Assembly (NCBI RefSeq): GCF_006861795.1
Contig: NZ_VDGH01000002.1
Location: 390,334 to 454,333 of the forward strand
Reading direction: 5' to 3'
DNA length: 64,000 bases
Source: Psychrobacillus lasiicapitis
GTDB taxonomy: Bacteria > Bacillota > Bacilli > Bacillales_A > Planococcaceae
Under the pieces are notes generated by a model. That model was not told the DNA's origin. It saw only the letters and a program-made list of their open reading frames with translations, and did not search any database. Both the position numbers and the translations under genes were made by a program. Numbering within the stretch: the stretch's first letter is position 1; each line of letters begins with the position of its first letter. This document shows, piece by piece, positions 16,154 through 24,793 of this stretch.

Positions 16154-16840
16154 ATGATGAGGAAATTCACCCTCGTATTTTGTATCATCTCCACCCTATT
16201 TTTACTATTCGATCAAGGTGCGCATGCAGCAGTGAATCCGAATGAAAGCATAGAGGAGTTTTATAACAACAAATCCAAGACAGAGAGCAAAGAGGAAAAG
16301 CCTGCTTCAAACGAAGACCAAGAAGTAAATGAAGAAGCTTCAACGAATCCAGTGTCTGTTACTGTCTGGGATTATGTAAAAATGATTTTCGCTTTATTAT
16401 TCGTCGTGTTATTGCTGTTTGGCCTATTAAAGTTTGTAAATAGTAGAAATAAAACCTTTCAACATAATCAGCTTATACAAAATCTAGGTGGGGTTGGCGT
16501 CAGTCAAGGTAAGTCTGTTCAGTTATTACAAGTTGGCAATTCTCTATTTTTAGTTGGTATTGGAGAAGATATTACTTTATTAAAAGAAATAGAGGATCCA
16601 GAAGAAATAGAGAAGCTAACGAAAATATACGAAGAAAAACAAGATATCGGGAAAACAGTTCCATACATATCCGAGCTAGTTCATCGTATGAAAGAAAATG
16701 TATCTTCTAAGTCAAAAAATAATGAGCAAAAAAATCCATCATTTAACGAAACGTTTCAAAAAAAGTTGCGAGAAATAAAAAAAGACCGTAGTGATGTATT
16801 AAAGGATTGGAAGGCAAAGGAGAGCGAAAAAAATGAATGA
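16154..16840 (+). CDS. fliZ: Flagellar biosynthesis membrane protein FliO/FliZ
   Basis: FliO (called FliZ in B. subtilis) assists FliP assembly of the export gate. The 228-residue protein has a cleavable-looking signal peptide (MMRKFTLVFCIISTLFLLF...GAHA-A). An acidic, Glu/Asn-rich extracytoplasmic stretch, one transmembrane helix (about residues 77-98), and the FliO cytoplasmic domain (LGGVGVSQGKSVQLLQVGNSLFLVGIGEDITLL) follow. I use ATG 16154. The in-frame codon at 16121 lies inside cheY and would destroy the signal peptide. The ribosome site is weak, so coupling to cheY is likely. Confidence 0.92.
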   Translation: MMRKFTLVFCIISTLFLLFDQGAHAAVNPNESIEEFYNNKSKTESKEEKPASNEDQEVNEEASTNPVSVTVWDYVKMIFALLFVVLLLFGLLKFVNSRNKTFQHNQLIQNLGGVGVSQGKSVQLLQVGNSLFLVGIGEDITLLKEIEDPEEIEKLTKIYEEKQDIGKTVPYISELVHRMKENVSSKSKNNEQKNPSFNETFQKKLREIKKDRSDVLKDWKAKESEKNE

Positions 16841-17498
16841 TTTTGTCCAGTTCTTTTCGGACAGTGATCCGTCAAATGTCTCTACTTCAATCAAGTTAAT
16901 GCTATTGCTGACGGTTTTATCTTTGGCACCAAGCATTTTAATATTAATGACAAGCTTTGCTCGAATCGTTATTATTCTGTCCTTTGTTCGAACGGCGCTT
17001 GCCACCCAGCAAATGCCTCCGAACCAGGTGATTGTTGGTCTGGCGTTATTTTTAACATTTTTCATCATGGCGCCCACATTCCAGCAAGTAAATGAAGAGG
17101 CTTTAACTCCTCTTTTCAATGAAGAGATAACGTTAGAGCAGGCGTATGAAAATGCAAGTGGTCCATTTAAAGCGTTTATGAGCAAGCATACGAGGCAAAA
17201 AGATTTAGAATTATTTTTACGTTATACAGAGGCAGAACGACCAGAAACGATTGAGGATATCCCGCTAACAGTTATGGTTCCTGCATTTGCTCTAAGTGAG
17301 ATTAAGACAGCCTTTCAAATAGGGTTTATGATATTTATTCCCTTTTTAGTAATTGATATGATTGTTGCCAGTGTATTAATGTCGATGGGTATGATGATGT
17401 TACCACCTGTTATGATCTCATTGCCGTTTAAAATATTATTGTTTGTATTAGTGGATGGTTGGTATTTAGTCATGAAATCCATTTTACAAAGTTTTTAG
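16833..17498 (+). CDS. fliP: Flagellar export gate protein FliP
   Basis: FliP is the main subunit of the FliP-FliQ-FliR export pore. The 221-residue protein has four hydrophobic segments and the family signatures TSFARIVIILSFVRTALATQQMPPNQVIVGLALFLTFFIMAP and VPAFALSEIKTAFQIGFMIFIPFLVIDMIVASVLMSMGMMMLPPVMISLPFKI in part. B. subtilis FliP is also about 221 residues. It lacks an obvious cleavable signal peptide, as in Bacillus. ATG 16833 overlaps the fliZ 3' end by 8 nt with GGAGAG upstream. Confidence 0.97.
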   Translation: MNDFVQFFSDSDPSNVSTSIKLMLLLTVLSLAPSILILMTSFARIVIILSFVRTALATQQMPPNQVIVGLALFLTFFIMAPTFQQVNEEALTPLFNEEITLEQAYENASGPFKAFMSKHTRQKDLELFLRYTEAERPETIEDIPLTVMVPAFALSEIKTAFQIGFMIFIPFLVIDMIVASVLMSMGMMMLPPVMISLPFKILLFVLVDGWYLVMKSILQSF

Positions 17499-17510
17499 GA
17501 GCTGATTGTT

Positions 17511-17780
17511 ATGAATAATGAAATGGTAATTTCAATTGCAGAAAGAGCAATTTGGGTCATTCTTCTGGCATCAGGTCCTCTTCTTTTGGTCGCTTTAATA
17601 ACTGGTCTTGCGGTAAGTATTTTTCAGGCAACTACACAAATCCAAGAACAAACTCTTGCTTTTGTTCCAAAAATTGTAGCTGTTTTAGTTGCCATCGTTT
17701 TTTTCGGGCCTTGGATGTTATCGCAGGTGACATCTTATGCTGCTGATATATTTGAAAATTTAATACGATACATTGGTTGA
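17511..17780 (+). CDS. fliQ: Flagellar export gate protein FliQ
   Basis: FliQ is an 89-residue two-helix hairpin subunit of the export pore. It contains the typical ASGPLLLVALITGLAVSIFQATTQIQEQTLAFVPKI and the helix-breaking FGPWMLSQ motif. ATG 17511 follows TAGGAG. It lies between fliP and fliR with a 4-bp gap to the latter's preferred start. Confidence 0.97.
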   Translation: MNNEMVISIAERAIWVILLASGPLLLVALITGLAVSIFQATTQIQEQTLAFVPKIVAVLVAIVFFGPWMLSQVTSYAADIFENLIRYIG

Positions 17781-17784
17781 GAAC

Positions 17785-18561
17785 ATGGAAGAAATTATAC
17801 CTAGTTTAACTGTATTATTACTAATCATTGCAAGAGTTTCTGCCTTTTTCGTCATTTTGCCTCTTTTTTCCCATCGTACGATACCTGCATCGCACCGGAT
17901 TGCTCTTGCGGTTGTCCTATCGTGGATGATGTATTATACGATGGATGTAGAACCATTTGATGTGAATGGGGATTATCTTTTATTAATTATAAAAGAAGTA
18001 ATGGTAGGCTTGTTTATTGGATTACTCGCTTATATCATTATGTCCGCTGTACAAATCGCTGGAGGGTTTATCGACTTTCAGATGGGGTTTGCTATTGCGA
18101 ATGTTATTGATCCACAAACTGGTGCGCAAAGTCCTTTAGTCGGTCAATTTTTGAATACCTTAGCACTTCTTTTGCTGCTTGCTCTAAATGGTCATCATTT
18201 ATTGTTAGATGGTGTTTTTTATAGCTATCAATTTATCCCGATGGAGCTTATGTGGCCAGCATTTGGACAAGAAAATTATGTGGAGTTTATCATGAGAACA
18301 TTTGCGGGTATTTTTGCGGTAGCCTTTCAAATGTCGATTCCAATTGTTGCAACTCTTTTTTTAGTAGATATTGCTTTAGGTATCACGGCAAGAACCGTTC
18401 CTCAGTTAAATATTTTTGTAATAGGGTTTCCTATTAAAATAGGAGTTAGTTTCTTAGTACTGCTCGTTATGATGGGTGTTTTAATGGCAGTTGTTCAGAA
18501 AATGTTTGAAATTATGGTCGTCAGTATGCGCGATTTAATGATTATTTTAGGAGGTGGCTAA
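17785..18561 (+). CDS. fliR: Flagellar export gate protein FliR
   Basis: FliR completes the FliPQR core. The protein of about 258 residues has six hydrophobic segments. The signature DFQMGFAIANVIDPQTGAQSPLVGQF lies at about residues 100-125, with ALGITARTVPQLNIFVIGFPIKIG later. I favour ATG 17785 (MEEIIPSLTV). TTG 17773, four codons earlier, overlaps the fliQ stop and cannot be excluded. The 3' end carries the flhB ribosome site AGGAGGTGG. Confidence 0.95.
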   Translation: MEEIIPSLTVLLLIIARVSAFFVILPLFSHRTIPASHRIALAVVLSWMMYYTMDVEPFDVNGDYLLLIIKEVMVGLFIGLLAYIIMSAVQIAGGFIDFQMGFAIANVIDPQTGAQSPLVGQFLNTLALLLLLALNGHHLLLDGVFYSYQFIPMELMWPAFGQENYVEFIMRTFAGIFAVAFQMSIPIVATLFLVDIALGITARTVPQLNIFVIGFPIKIGVSFLVLLVMMGVLMAVVQKMFEIMVVSMRDLMIILGGG

Positions 18562-18562
18562 T

Positions 18563-19648
18563 ATGTTCAGACTCCAATTAGATTTACAGTTTTTTGCTGG
18601 AGAAAAAACAGAAAAAGCGACCCCTAAAAAGAGGCAAGATTCGCGTAAAAAAGGACAAGTATTAAAAAGCCAAGATGTTACAAGTGCGATCGTGTTACTT
18701 GCCGTTTTTTTGTTTTTATTTTTCTTTTCGGGATTTTTACGATCAGAAATTTTTTCTTTTTTTGATGTGACGTTTACCAAATATATGTTAGTTGAAACAT
18801 TGACCATTGAGACGTCCATTGAGATTTATAAGGATTTATTAATGGAAATGGCAGTTATCTTACTGCCGATTATGCTAGTAGCTGTAGTGGCTGCAATCGC
18901 TGCAAACTTTTTTCAATTTGGATTGCTTTTTACAACGGAACCACTCAAGTTTGATCTAAAAAAGATTGATCCGATTAAAGGATTAAAACGTATTTTTTCT
19001 CTTAAAGCAATTATCGAGCTATTGAAATCAATATTGAAAATTTCGTTTATCGGTTCGGTAACAACGCTTATTTTATGGATGAATTTAGAACAAGTATTGT
19101 CCTTGTCCTTTAAAACAGCTTGGGATACATTATCGACCGTCGGCTGGTTAACGGGGATGATGGGAATAGCGGCATCTGTCGTGTTGTTATTTATATCGAT
19201 ATTAGATTTCTTTTATCAACGATTTGACTACGAAAAAAACTTAAAAATGTCGAAGCAGGACATTAAAGATGAACATAAAAACTCAGAGGGAGATCCAATC
19301 ATTAAATCTCGTATAAGACAAAGGCAAAGGGAAATGGCTATGCGACGTATGATGCAAGAAGTCCCTACCGCGGATGTGGTTATTACAAACCCTACGCATT
19401 TTGCCATTGCATTAAAGTACGATGATGAATTGATGGATGCCCCTATAGTTGTTGCTAAAGGAGCAGATCTTATTGCTCAAAAGATTAAGCTGATTGCAAA
19501 AGAAAACGATGTAGTGATGGTAGAAAATAGGCCACTTGCCAGAGCGATGTTTGACCAAGTAGAAATTGGTCAACGAATTCCAGATGAATTTTTTAAGGCG
19601 ATCGCTGAAGTGCTAGCTTATGTATATCGAATTAAACAAAAAATTTAA
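18563..19648 (+). CDS. flhB: Flagellar export switch protein FlhB
   Basis: FlhB controls substrate specificity of export through autocleavage. The 361-residue protein begins MFRLQLDLQFFAGEKTEKATPKKRQDSRKKGQV. It has four transmembrane helices to about residue 215, and the cytoplasmic domain has the self-cleaving NPTH motif at residues 276-279. ATG 18563 behind AGGAGGTGG (18549-18557) gives the canonical N-terminus. The in-frame GTG 18554 is inside that site. It interacts with FliK, encoded earlier in the operon, for the rod/hook-to-filament switch. Confidence 0.97.
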   Translation: MFRLQLDLQFFAGEKTEKATPKKRQDSRKKGQVLKSQDVTSAIVLLAVFLFLFFFSGFLRSEIFSFFDVTFTKYMLVETLTIETSIEIYKDLLMEMAVILLPIMLVAVVAAIAANFFQFGLLFTTEPLKFDLKKIDPIKGLKRIFSLKAIIELLKSILKISFIGSVTTLILWMNLEQVLSLSFKTAWDTLSTVGWLTGMMGIAASVVLLFISILDFFYQRFDYEKNLKMSKQDIKDEHKNSEGDPIIKSRIRQRQREMAMRRMMQEVPTADVVITNPTHFAIALKYDDELMDAPIVVAKGADLIAQKIKLIAKENDVVMVENRPLARAMFDQVEIGQRIPDEFFKAIAEVLAYVYRIKQKI

Positions 19649-19672
19649 AGGCAAAGATTGAGGTGGAAGTAT

Positions 19673-21706
19673 ATGCAAATCCGCGATATATCCGTTTTAG
19701 CAGCTGTAATTTCCATTGTGGCTATGCTAGTAATACCTCTTCCTCATTGGTTGATAAGTTTTCTGATAATAGTCAATATTACCATAGCTTTATTGATATT
19801 AATGACTGCTATGAATATGCAAGAGGCTTTACAGTTTTCCGTTTTTCCTACGGTCGTATTACTTGTAACTTTGTTTAGACTCGCATTGAACGTATCCACT
19901 ACAAGAGCGATTTTAGCGGAAGGGGACGCGGGGACAGTAGTTGAAACTTTCGGTACGTTTGTAACGGGAGGTAATATATTAGTTGGTTTAGTAGTATTTG
20001 CTATTTTAGTTATTATCAATTTCATTGTAATTACTAAAGGGGCGGAACGAGTATCTGAAGTTGCCGCTCGTTTTACGCTAGATGCTATGCCTGGTAAACA
20101 AATGAGTATTGACGCTGATTTAAATGCTGGGATGATTTCTGAAAAAGAGGCAAGAGAAAGACGTGAAAAAGTTAGTGGAGAAGCTGACTTTTACGGAGCA
20201 ATGGATGGTGCTACCAAATTCGTAAAAGGGGATGCAATAGCTGGAATAATTATTGTCATTATTAACCTTTTGGTTGGGATTATCATTGGTGTTGTTCAAT
20301 TTGGTCTTCCTTTTGCTGAAGCAGCAGTTCTTTTTTCTACCTTAACTGTTGGGGATGGTCTTGTTTCGCAAATTCCAGCGTTATTAATCTCTACAGCGAC
20401 TGGTATTGTAGTTACAAGAGCAGCGTCTAAAGGTAATTTAGGTGGAGACATTACGGGGCAATTATTTAATCAGCCAAAACTTTTATACGTTGCAGCTGCT
20501 ACGATAGCTTTGCTTGGTATTATTACTCCTATTGGAATAATACTCACATTTCCAGTTTCGATTGCACTTGCAGTAGGGGCTTATATGATGTCGAAAAGTA
20601 CGAAAGAAAGTCCAGATGAAATCGAAGAATATGAAGAGGAAGTTGCAACCGATACGATGAAAAGCCCTGAAAATGTTATTAATCTATTAAATGTGGATCC
20701 GATCGAATTTGAATTCGGTTATGGACTGATCCCGTTAGTAGATACGGCACAGGGCGGCGATTTACTCGATCGGGTAGTCATGATTCGTAGACAGTTAGCA
20801 CTTGAACTTGGAGTGGTTATTCCGGTCGTTCGTATTCGAGATAATATTCAGCTACAACCAAATGAATATCGGATTAAAATTAAAGGAAACGAGATGGCAA
20901 GAGGAGAACTATTACTTGATCACTATTTAGCCATGAGTCCCGGAGATGATGATTCGATTGAGGGTATTGATACAATTGAACCTTCTTTTGGATTACCAGC
21001 AAAATGGATAACAGAGTCGGTAAAAGAGGAAGCCGAAATACTTGGTTATACAGTTGTAGATCCACCAAGTGTTGTATCCACACATATGACGGAAATTATT
21101 CGAAACAATGCACATGAATTGCTGGGTCGTCAAGAAACGAAACAGTTAATTGACCATATTAGAGAAACGTACCCAATCCTTGTGGATGAACTTACGCCTA
21201 CACCTTTAACTGTTGGAGAAATTCAAAAAGTTTTAGGGAATTTATTGCGTGAGCATGTGTCCATACGAAACTTGCCGATCATTTTTGAAACACTTGCCGA
21301 TTATTCAAAAATGACGTCCGATGTCGATATATTAACCGAGTATGCGAGACAGTCATTAGCAAAACAAATAACAACGCAATATGCAGGGAATAATCATGTT
21401 TTAAAAGTGCTAACCGTTTCAGGAAGAGTAGAAAAATTAATAGCGGATAGTATTCAGCAAACAGAACATGGGAACTATCTATCTATAGATCCAAATGATT
21501 CACAAGCCATTTTAGAATCCATGGCAAGGGAAATAGAACGAGCTTCTTTAATGGAGCAATCACCAATTGTTCTATGTTCTCCTGCGGTACGCATGTACTT
21601 GCGACAAATGACAGAACGATATTTCCCTCAAATACCGATTCTTTCTTACAACGAACTAGAGTCATCTATTGAGGTACAAAGTGTTGGGGTGGTGAATGTA
21701 GAGTGA
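19673..21706 (+). CDS. flhA: Flagellar export gate protein FlhA
   Basis: FlhA forms the nonameric export gate that receives chaperone-substrate complexes. It is 677 residues, identical in length to B. subtilis FlhA. An N-terminal membrane domain with about eight helices includes the FHIPEP-like block (TLFRLALNVSTTRAILAEGDAGTVVETFG in part). The soluble C-terminal domain extends from about residue 330. ATG 19673 behind GAGGTGG is chosen over an in-frame codon at 19658 that lacks a ribosome site. The TGA stop overlaps the flhF GTG by 4 nt. Confidence 0.97.
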   Translation: MQIRDISVLAAVISIVAMLVIPLPHWLISFLIIVNITIALLILMTAMNMQEALQFSVFPTVVLLVTLFRLALNVSTTRAILAEGDAGTVVETFGTFVTGGNILVGLVVFAILVIINFIVITKGAERVSEVAARFTLDAMPGKQMSIDADLNAGMISEKEARERREKVSGEADFYGAMDGATKFVKGDAIAGIIIVIINLLVGIIIGVVQFGLPFAEAAVLFSTLTVGDGLVSQIPALLISTATGIVVTRAASKGNLGGDITGQLFNQPKLLYVAAATIALLGIITPIGIILTFPVSIALAVGAYMMSKSTKESPDEIEEYEEEVATDTMKSPENVINLLNVDPIEFEFGYGLIPLVDTAQGGDLLDRVVMIRRQLALELGVVIPVVRIRDNIQLQPNEYRIKIKGNEMARGELLLDHYLAMSPGDDDSIEGIDTIEPSFGLPAKWITESVKEEAEILGYTVVDPPSVVSTHMTEIIRNNAHELLGRQETKQLIDHIRETYPILVDELTPTPLTVGEIQKVLGNLLREHVSIRNLPIIFETLADYSKMTSDVDILTEYARQSLAKQITTQYAGNNHVLKVLTVSGRVEKLIADSIQQTEHGNYLSIDPNDSQAILESMAREIERASLMEQSPIVLCSPAVRMYLRQMTERYFPQIPILSYNELESSIEVQSVGVVNVE

Positions 21707-22805
21707 AAATGAAAAAATATACGGCTGATACGATGCCTGAGGCGATGAAACTAATCCGAAAAGAATTGGGAGAAGAGGCAGTCATTTTAAGTTCTAAGGT
21801 AGTCTATTCGAAAGGTTTTTTAGGTTTGTTTAAAAAGAAATCGATTGAAGTATTAGCGGGAATGGATTCAATGGAAAGTCCAGAGCCTAGCCTAGAAAAG
21901 CCGGCCATTCAACAAGTACAAGAAGATCTTCATTCAATTGCGATCAAAAAAGAATTAGAAGACTTAAAACAAATGGTTAAGACGATAGGGCGTCAACAAC
22001 CGAATAGGACTTATCCGGATGAACTGGAAGCTCTTATTCATCATTCAAGGAGCAAGAACTAGCAGAAGAGCTTATCACATCGATCAGTGATGAGCTTTTC
22101 GTGCATATGAAAAAAAACGAGAACCATATTTCCCTAGAAATGCAGCAAAAATTGGCGAAAGATTACTTGAAATCTCAGCTTGAGGCATTTCCATTTGGCG
22201 GTATTTCCTATAAGAAGAAATATATCAACGTGCTAGGGCCGACTGGAGTCGGAAAAACAACTACCATAGCGAAAATGGCTGCTCGTGCTGTATTGGAAAA
22301 AAAGAAAAAAGTGGGATTTATTACGACAGATACATATCGAATTGCAGCAATTGAACAATTAAAGACCTATGCAGGACTATTACAAGCACCAATTGAAATT
22401 GTTTATAACGAACAGGACTTGCAACAAGCAATGCAGAAATTCGAAGCATTAGATGTAGTATTTATCGATACAGCAGGAAGAAATTACAAAGAAGCGAAAT
22501 TTGTAGAAGACTTACAAGAGTTAATTGATTTAAAAGAGAATACAGAAACATTTCTTGTGCTATCTTCTACTTCTAAACAGAGGGATATGGAAGTGATTAT
22601 TGAGCAATTCAAGGAATTTCCGATTGAAAAATTTATTTTTACAAAAGTAGATGAAACAAATTCTATTGGCTCCATTATTAATTTAATGGTTAAATATAAG
22701 AAGGGACTTGCTTACTATACGGATGGTCAAGAAGTCCCCGAGGATATCATGGAAACTAGTCTAGAGGAATTACTTAATTTATTTATTAAAGGGGACTCGT
22801 TATGA
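21703..22805 (+). pseudogene. flhF: Flagellar placement GTPase FlhF, split by an apparent 1-nt frameshift
   Basis: FlhF is the SRP-like GTPase that sets flagellum position with FlhG. The first frame (GTG 21703 to TAG at 22060-22062, 119 aa) begins MKMKKYTADTMPEAMKLIRKELGEEAVILSSKVVYSKG, the FlhF N-terminus. The second frame (readable to 22805) holds the whole NG domain: GPTGVGKTTTIAKMAA P-loop, TTDTYRIAAIEQLKTYA, DTAGRN and TKVDETNSIGSI. Joining them by a -1 shift near 22033-22036 gives DELEAL-YSSFKEQELAEEL and a total of about 367 residues, matching B. subtilis FlhF (366). A lost T in a CTTTAT run would explain it. It may be a real mutation, a sequencing error or programmed slippage. The second part alone could start at GTG 22101 without a good ribosome site. 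Confidence 0.88.
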
Positions 22806-23668
22806 GAGATCAAGCTGAAGAGTTAAGGCTGCGAATGCTTCAAAGTCAGCAAAAGCTAGGTCGATCTATTGCGGTTGTCAGTGGAAAAGGTGGCGTTGGG
22901 AAAAGTAATTTTTCGATGAATTTCACGACCACCTTAAGTGAGATAGGGAAAAAAGTAGTACTAATAGATATGGACATCGGTATGGGGAATATTCATATAC
23001 TGCTTGGAAAAACAGTTCCTACTAATTTGAAGGACTATTTAGTCGGAGAAAAAACCCTTGAAGAAGTCATGTTTGAAGGGCCGAATAACCTACAGTATAT
23101 TTCCGGAGGTTCTGGCCTTTCAGGAGTGATGGAGTGGAATGAAAAAATGTTCAATCGCCTGATCGAAGCGTTTGAATATTTACAAAAACATTATGATTAC
23201 ATCGTGTTTGATATGGGTGCTGGTGCAACAAGTCAAACCTTGGATTTACTAGTTTCTGTGGATGATATTATTGTCATTACTACTGCAGAACCCACATCCA
23301 TAACAGATGCCTATTCGATGATGAAATTTATCTATTTCAAAGATCCAGATAAAAACTTCTTTTTGCTTTGCAATCGAGCATTCTCGGAAGAAGAAGGGGT
23401 TGATACGACAGCTAGGTTAAAACTTGCGATGTCTAAATTTCTATCAAAAGAAATTGTTGTGCTTGGTTCATTGCCTGAAGATCCAGTTGTACGTATGTCC
23501 GTAAAAGAACAAGTTCCTTTTTCCATTTTATATCCAAATGCCGCCATTACCAAAAAGCTTAAACAAATGGTTAATAGTTTTACTAAGATGGAAGTAGAAG
23601 AAACAGATATTCCACACCAAAGTACATTCATCTCTCGGTTGAAAAATTTATTTTCAAGGAGGTCATGA
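22802..23668 (+). CDS. flhG: MinD-like ATPase FlhG (YlxH), flagellar number regulator
   Basis: FlhG is a ParA/MinD-type ATPase that stimulates FlhF GTPase and helps set basal-body number and placement. The 288-residue protein has an N-terminal FlhF-activating helix (MRDQAEELRLRMLQ), the deviant Walker A GKGGVGKSN at residues 28-36, DMDIGMGNIHILLG (switch I) and VFDMGAGATSQTLDLL (Walker B), and a C-terminal membrane-targeting-like basic tail (FISRLKNLFSRRS). ATG 22802 overlaps the flhF 3' end by 4 nt, so loss of flhF translation could reduce its expression. Confidence 0.95.
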   Translation: MRDQAEELRLRMLQSQQKLGRSIAVVSGKGGVGKSNFSMNFTTTLSEIGKKVVLIDMDIGMGNIHILLGKTVPTNLKDYLVGEKTLEEVMFEGPNNLQYISGGSGLSGVMEWNEKMFNRLIEAFEYLQKHYDYIVFDMGAGATSQTLDLLVSVDDIIVITTAEPTSITDAYSMMKFIYFKDPDKNFFLLCNRAFSEEEGVDTTARLKLAMSKFLSKEIVVLGSLPEDPVVRMSVKEQVPFSILYPNAAITKKLKQMVNSFTKMEVEETDIPHQSTFISRLKNLFSRRS

Positions 23669-23672
23669 GCGA

Positions 23673-24779
23673 GTGGTTCTTTTACCAAAAAAGAAATTAT
23701 TAATTGTTGATGACTCTGCATTTATGCGTAAGTTGATAGGTGACTTTTTCAAAGATAGTAATGTAATAGAAGTGGTTGGAATTGCACGTAATGGGAAGGA
23801 TGCTATTCAAAAAATAAAAGCTTTAAAACCTGATGTTGTTACGCTAGACGTGGAGATGCCTGAGATGAATGGGCTAGATGCGTTAAAACGAATTATGGCA
23901 GAAACTCCAGTTGCGGTTATCATGTTATCTAGCACTACGCAAAGAGGGACCGAAATTACATTACAGGCTATGGCATATGGGGCAGTAGACTTTGTCGCAA
24001 AACCGAGTGGGACGATTTCATTAGATTTACATAAAATTAAAGATGAACTAGTAGCGAAAGTAGAGAATGCTGCACATGTCACCATTAGTAAATTGAACAA
24101 AGAAACTACTAAACTTCCGAGAACAACGCCCAAATTACTAGATAGAAAATCGGTAGCGAGCAACTTAGTTAGTACAAAAAGAGTTTCCAATTGGAGTAAA
24201 ACGACTAAAAAAATGGTATTGATCGGCACCTCTACAGGAGGTCCAAGAGCATTGCAGGAAGTAATTACAAAGCTTCCAAAAAACATGCAAGCTCCCGTGC
24301 TCATTGTGCAGCATATGCCTGCTGGATTTACGAAATCTTTAGCTGAAAGACTCAATCAATTAGCTGAAATAGAAGTAAAAGAAGCGGAAAATGGAGATAT
24401 CATTCGCAATGGTCAGGCCTATATTGCTCCTGGCGGCTATCATATGAAAATCCAAAAAGTTGGTAGTACATACTGCATTGTTTTAGATAACGAAGAGGCG
24501 CCTAGAGCAGGACATAGACCGTCAGTTGATGTCTTATTCGAGGATAATAGTCACTATAATGATTTCGATAAAATTGCTGTTATTATGACAGGAATGGGAT
24601 CAGATGGTTCCAAAGGTCTCGTAGAACTGAAGAAAAACGGTCATGTCGTAGCCATTGCTGAATCGGCGGACACATGCATCGTATATGGGATGCCAAAAGC
24701 AGCAGTAGAAACGAAAGCCGTAAACGAAATAGTCGATTTAGAAAATATCGCAAAAGCTATCATACAATATTTACCTTAA
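23673..24779 (+). CDS. cheB: Chemoreceptor methylesterase CheB
   Basis: CheB is the response-regulated enzyme that removes methyl groups from, and deamidates, receptors during adaptation. The 368-residue protein has an N-terminal receiver with D59 as phosphoacceptor and D13/D14, a variable linker (about 130-175), and the catalytic domain with the serine motif IGTSTGGPRALQEV, the histidine QHMPAGFT and the aspartate TGMGSDG. GTG 23673 follows AAGGAGG at 23656-23662. It is placed directly before cheA, as in B. subtilis. Confidence 0.96.
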   Translation: MVLLPKKKLLIVDDSAFMRKLIGDFFKDSNVIEVVGIARNGKDAIQKIKALKPDVVTLDVEMPEMNGLDALKRIMAETPVAVIMLSSTTQRGTEITLQAMAYGAVDFVAKPSGTISLDLHKIKDELVAKVENAAHVTISKLNKETTKLPRTTPKLLDRKSVASNLVSTKRVSNWSKTTKKMVLIGTSTGGPRALQEVITKLPKNMQAPVLIVQHMPAGFTKSLAERLNQLAEIEVKEAENGDIIRNGQAYIAPGGYHMKIQKVGSTYCIVLDNEEAPRAGHRPSVDVLFEDNSHYNDFDKIAVIMTGMGSDGSKGLVELKKNGHVVAIAESADTCIVYGMPKAAVETKAVNEIVDLENIAKAIIQYLP

Positions 24780-24793
24780 AGGGGTGTTGAGAA

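Noticed and set aside
23807..24355. 182-codon antisense ORF within cheB
   Set aside because: It is a shadow of the cheB codon pattern and has no ribosome site. Similar long shadows occur opposite spoIIIE (61882-62421) and polC (39025-39504).
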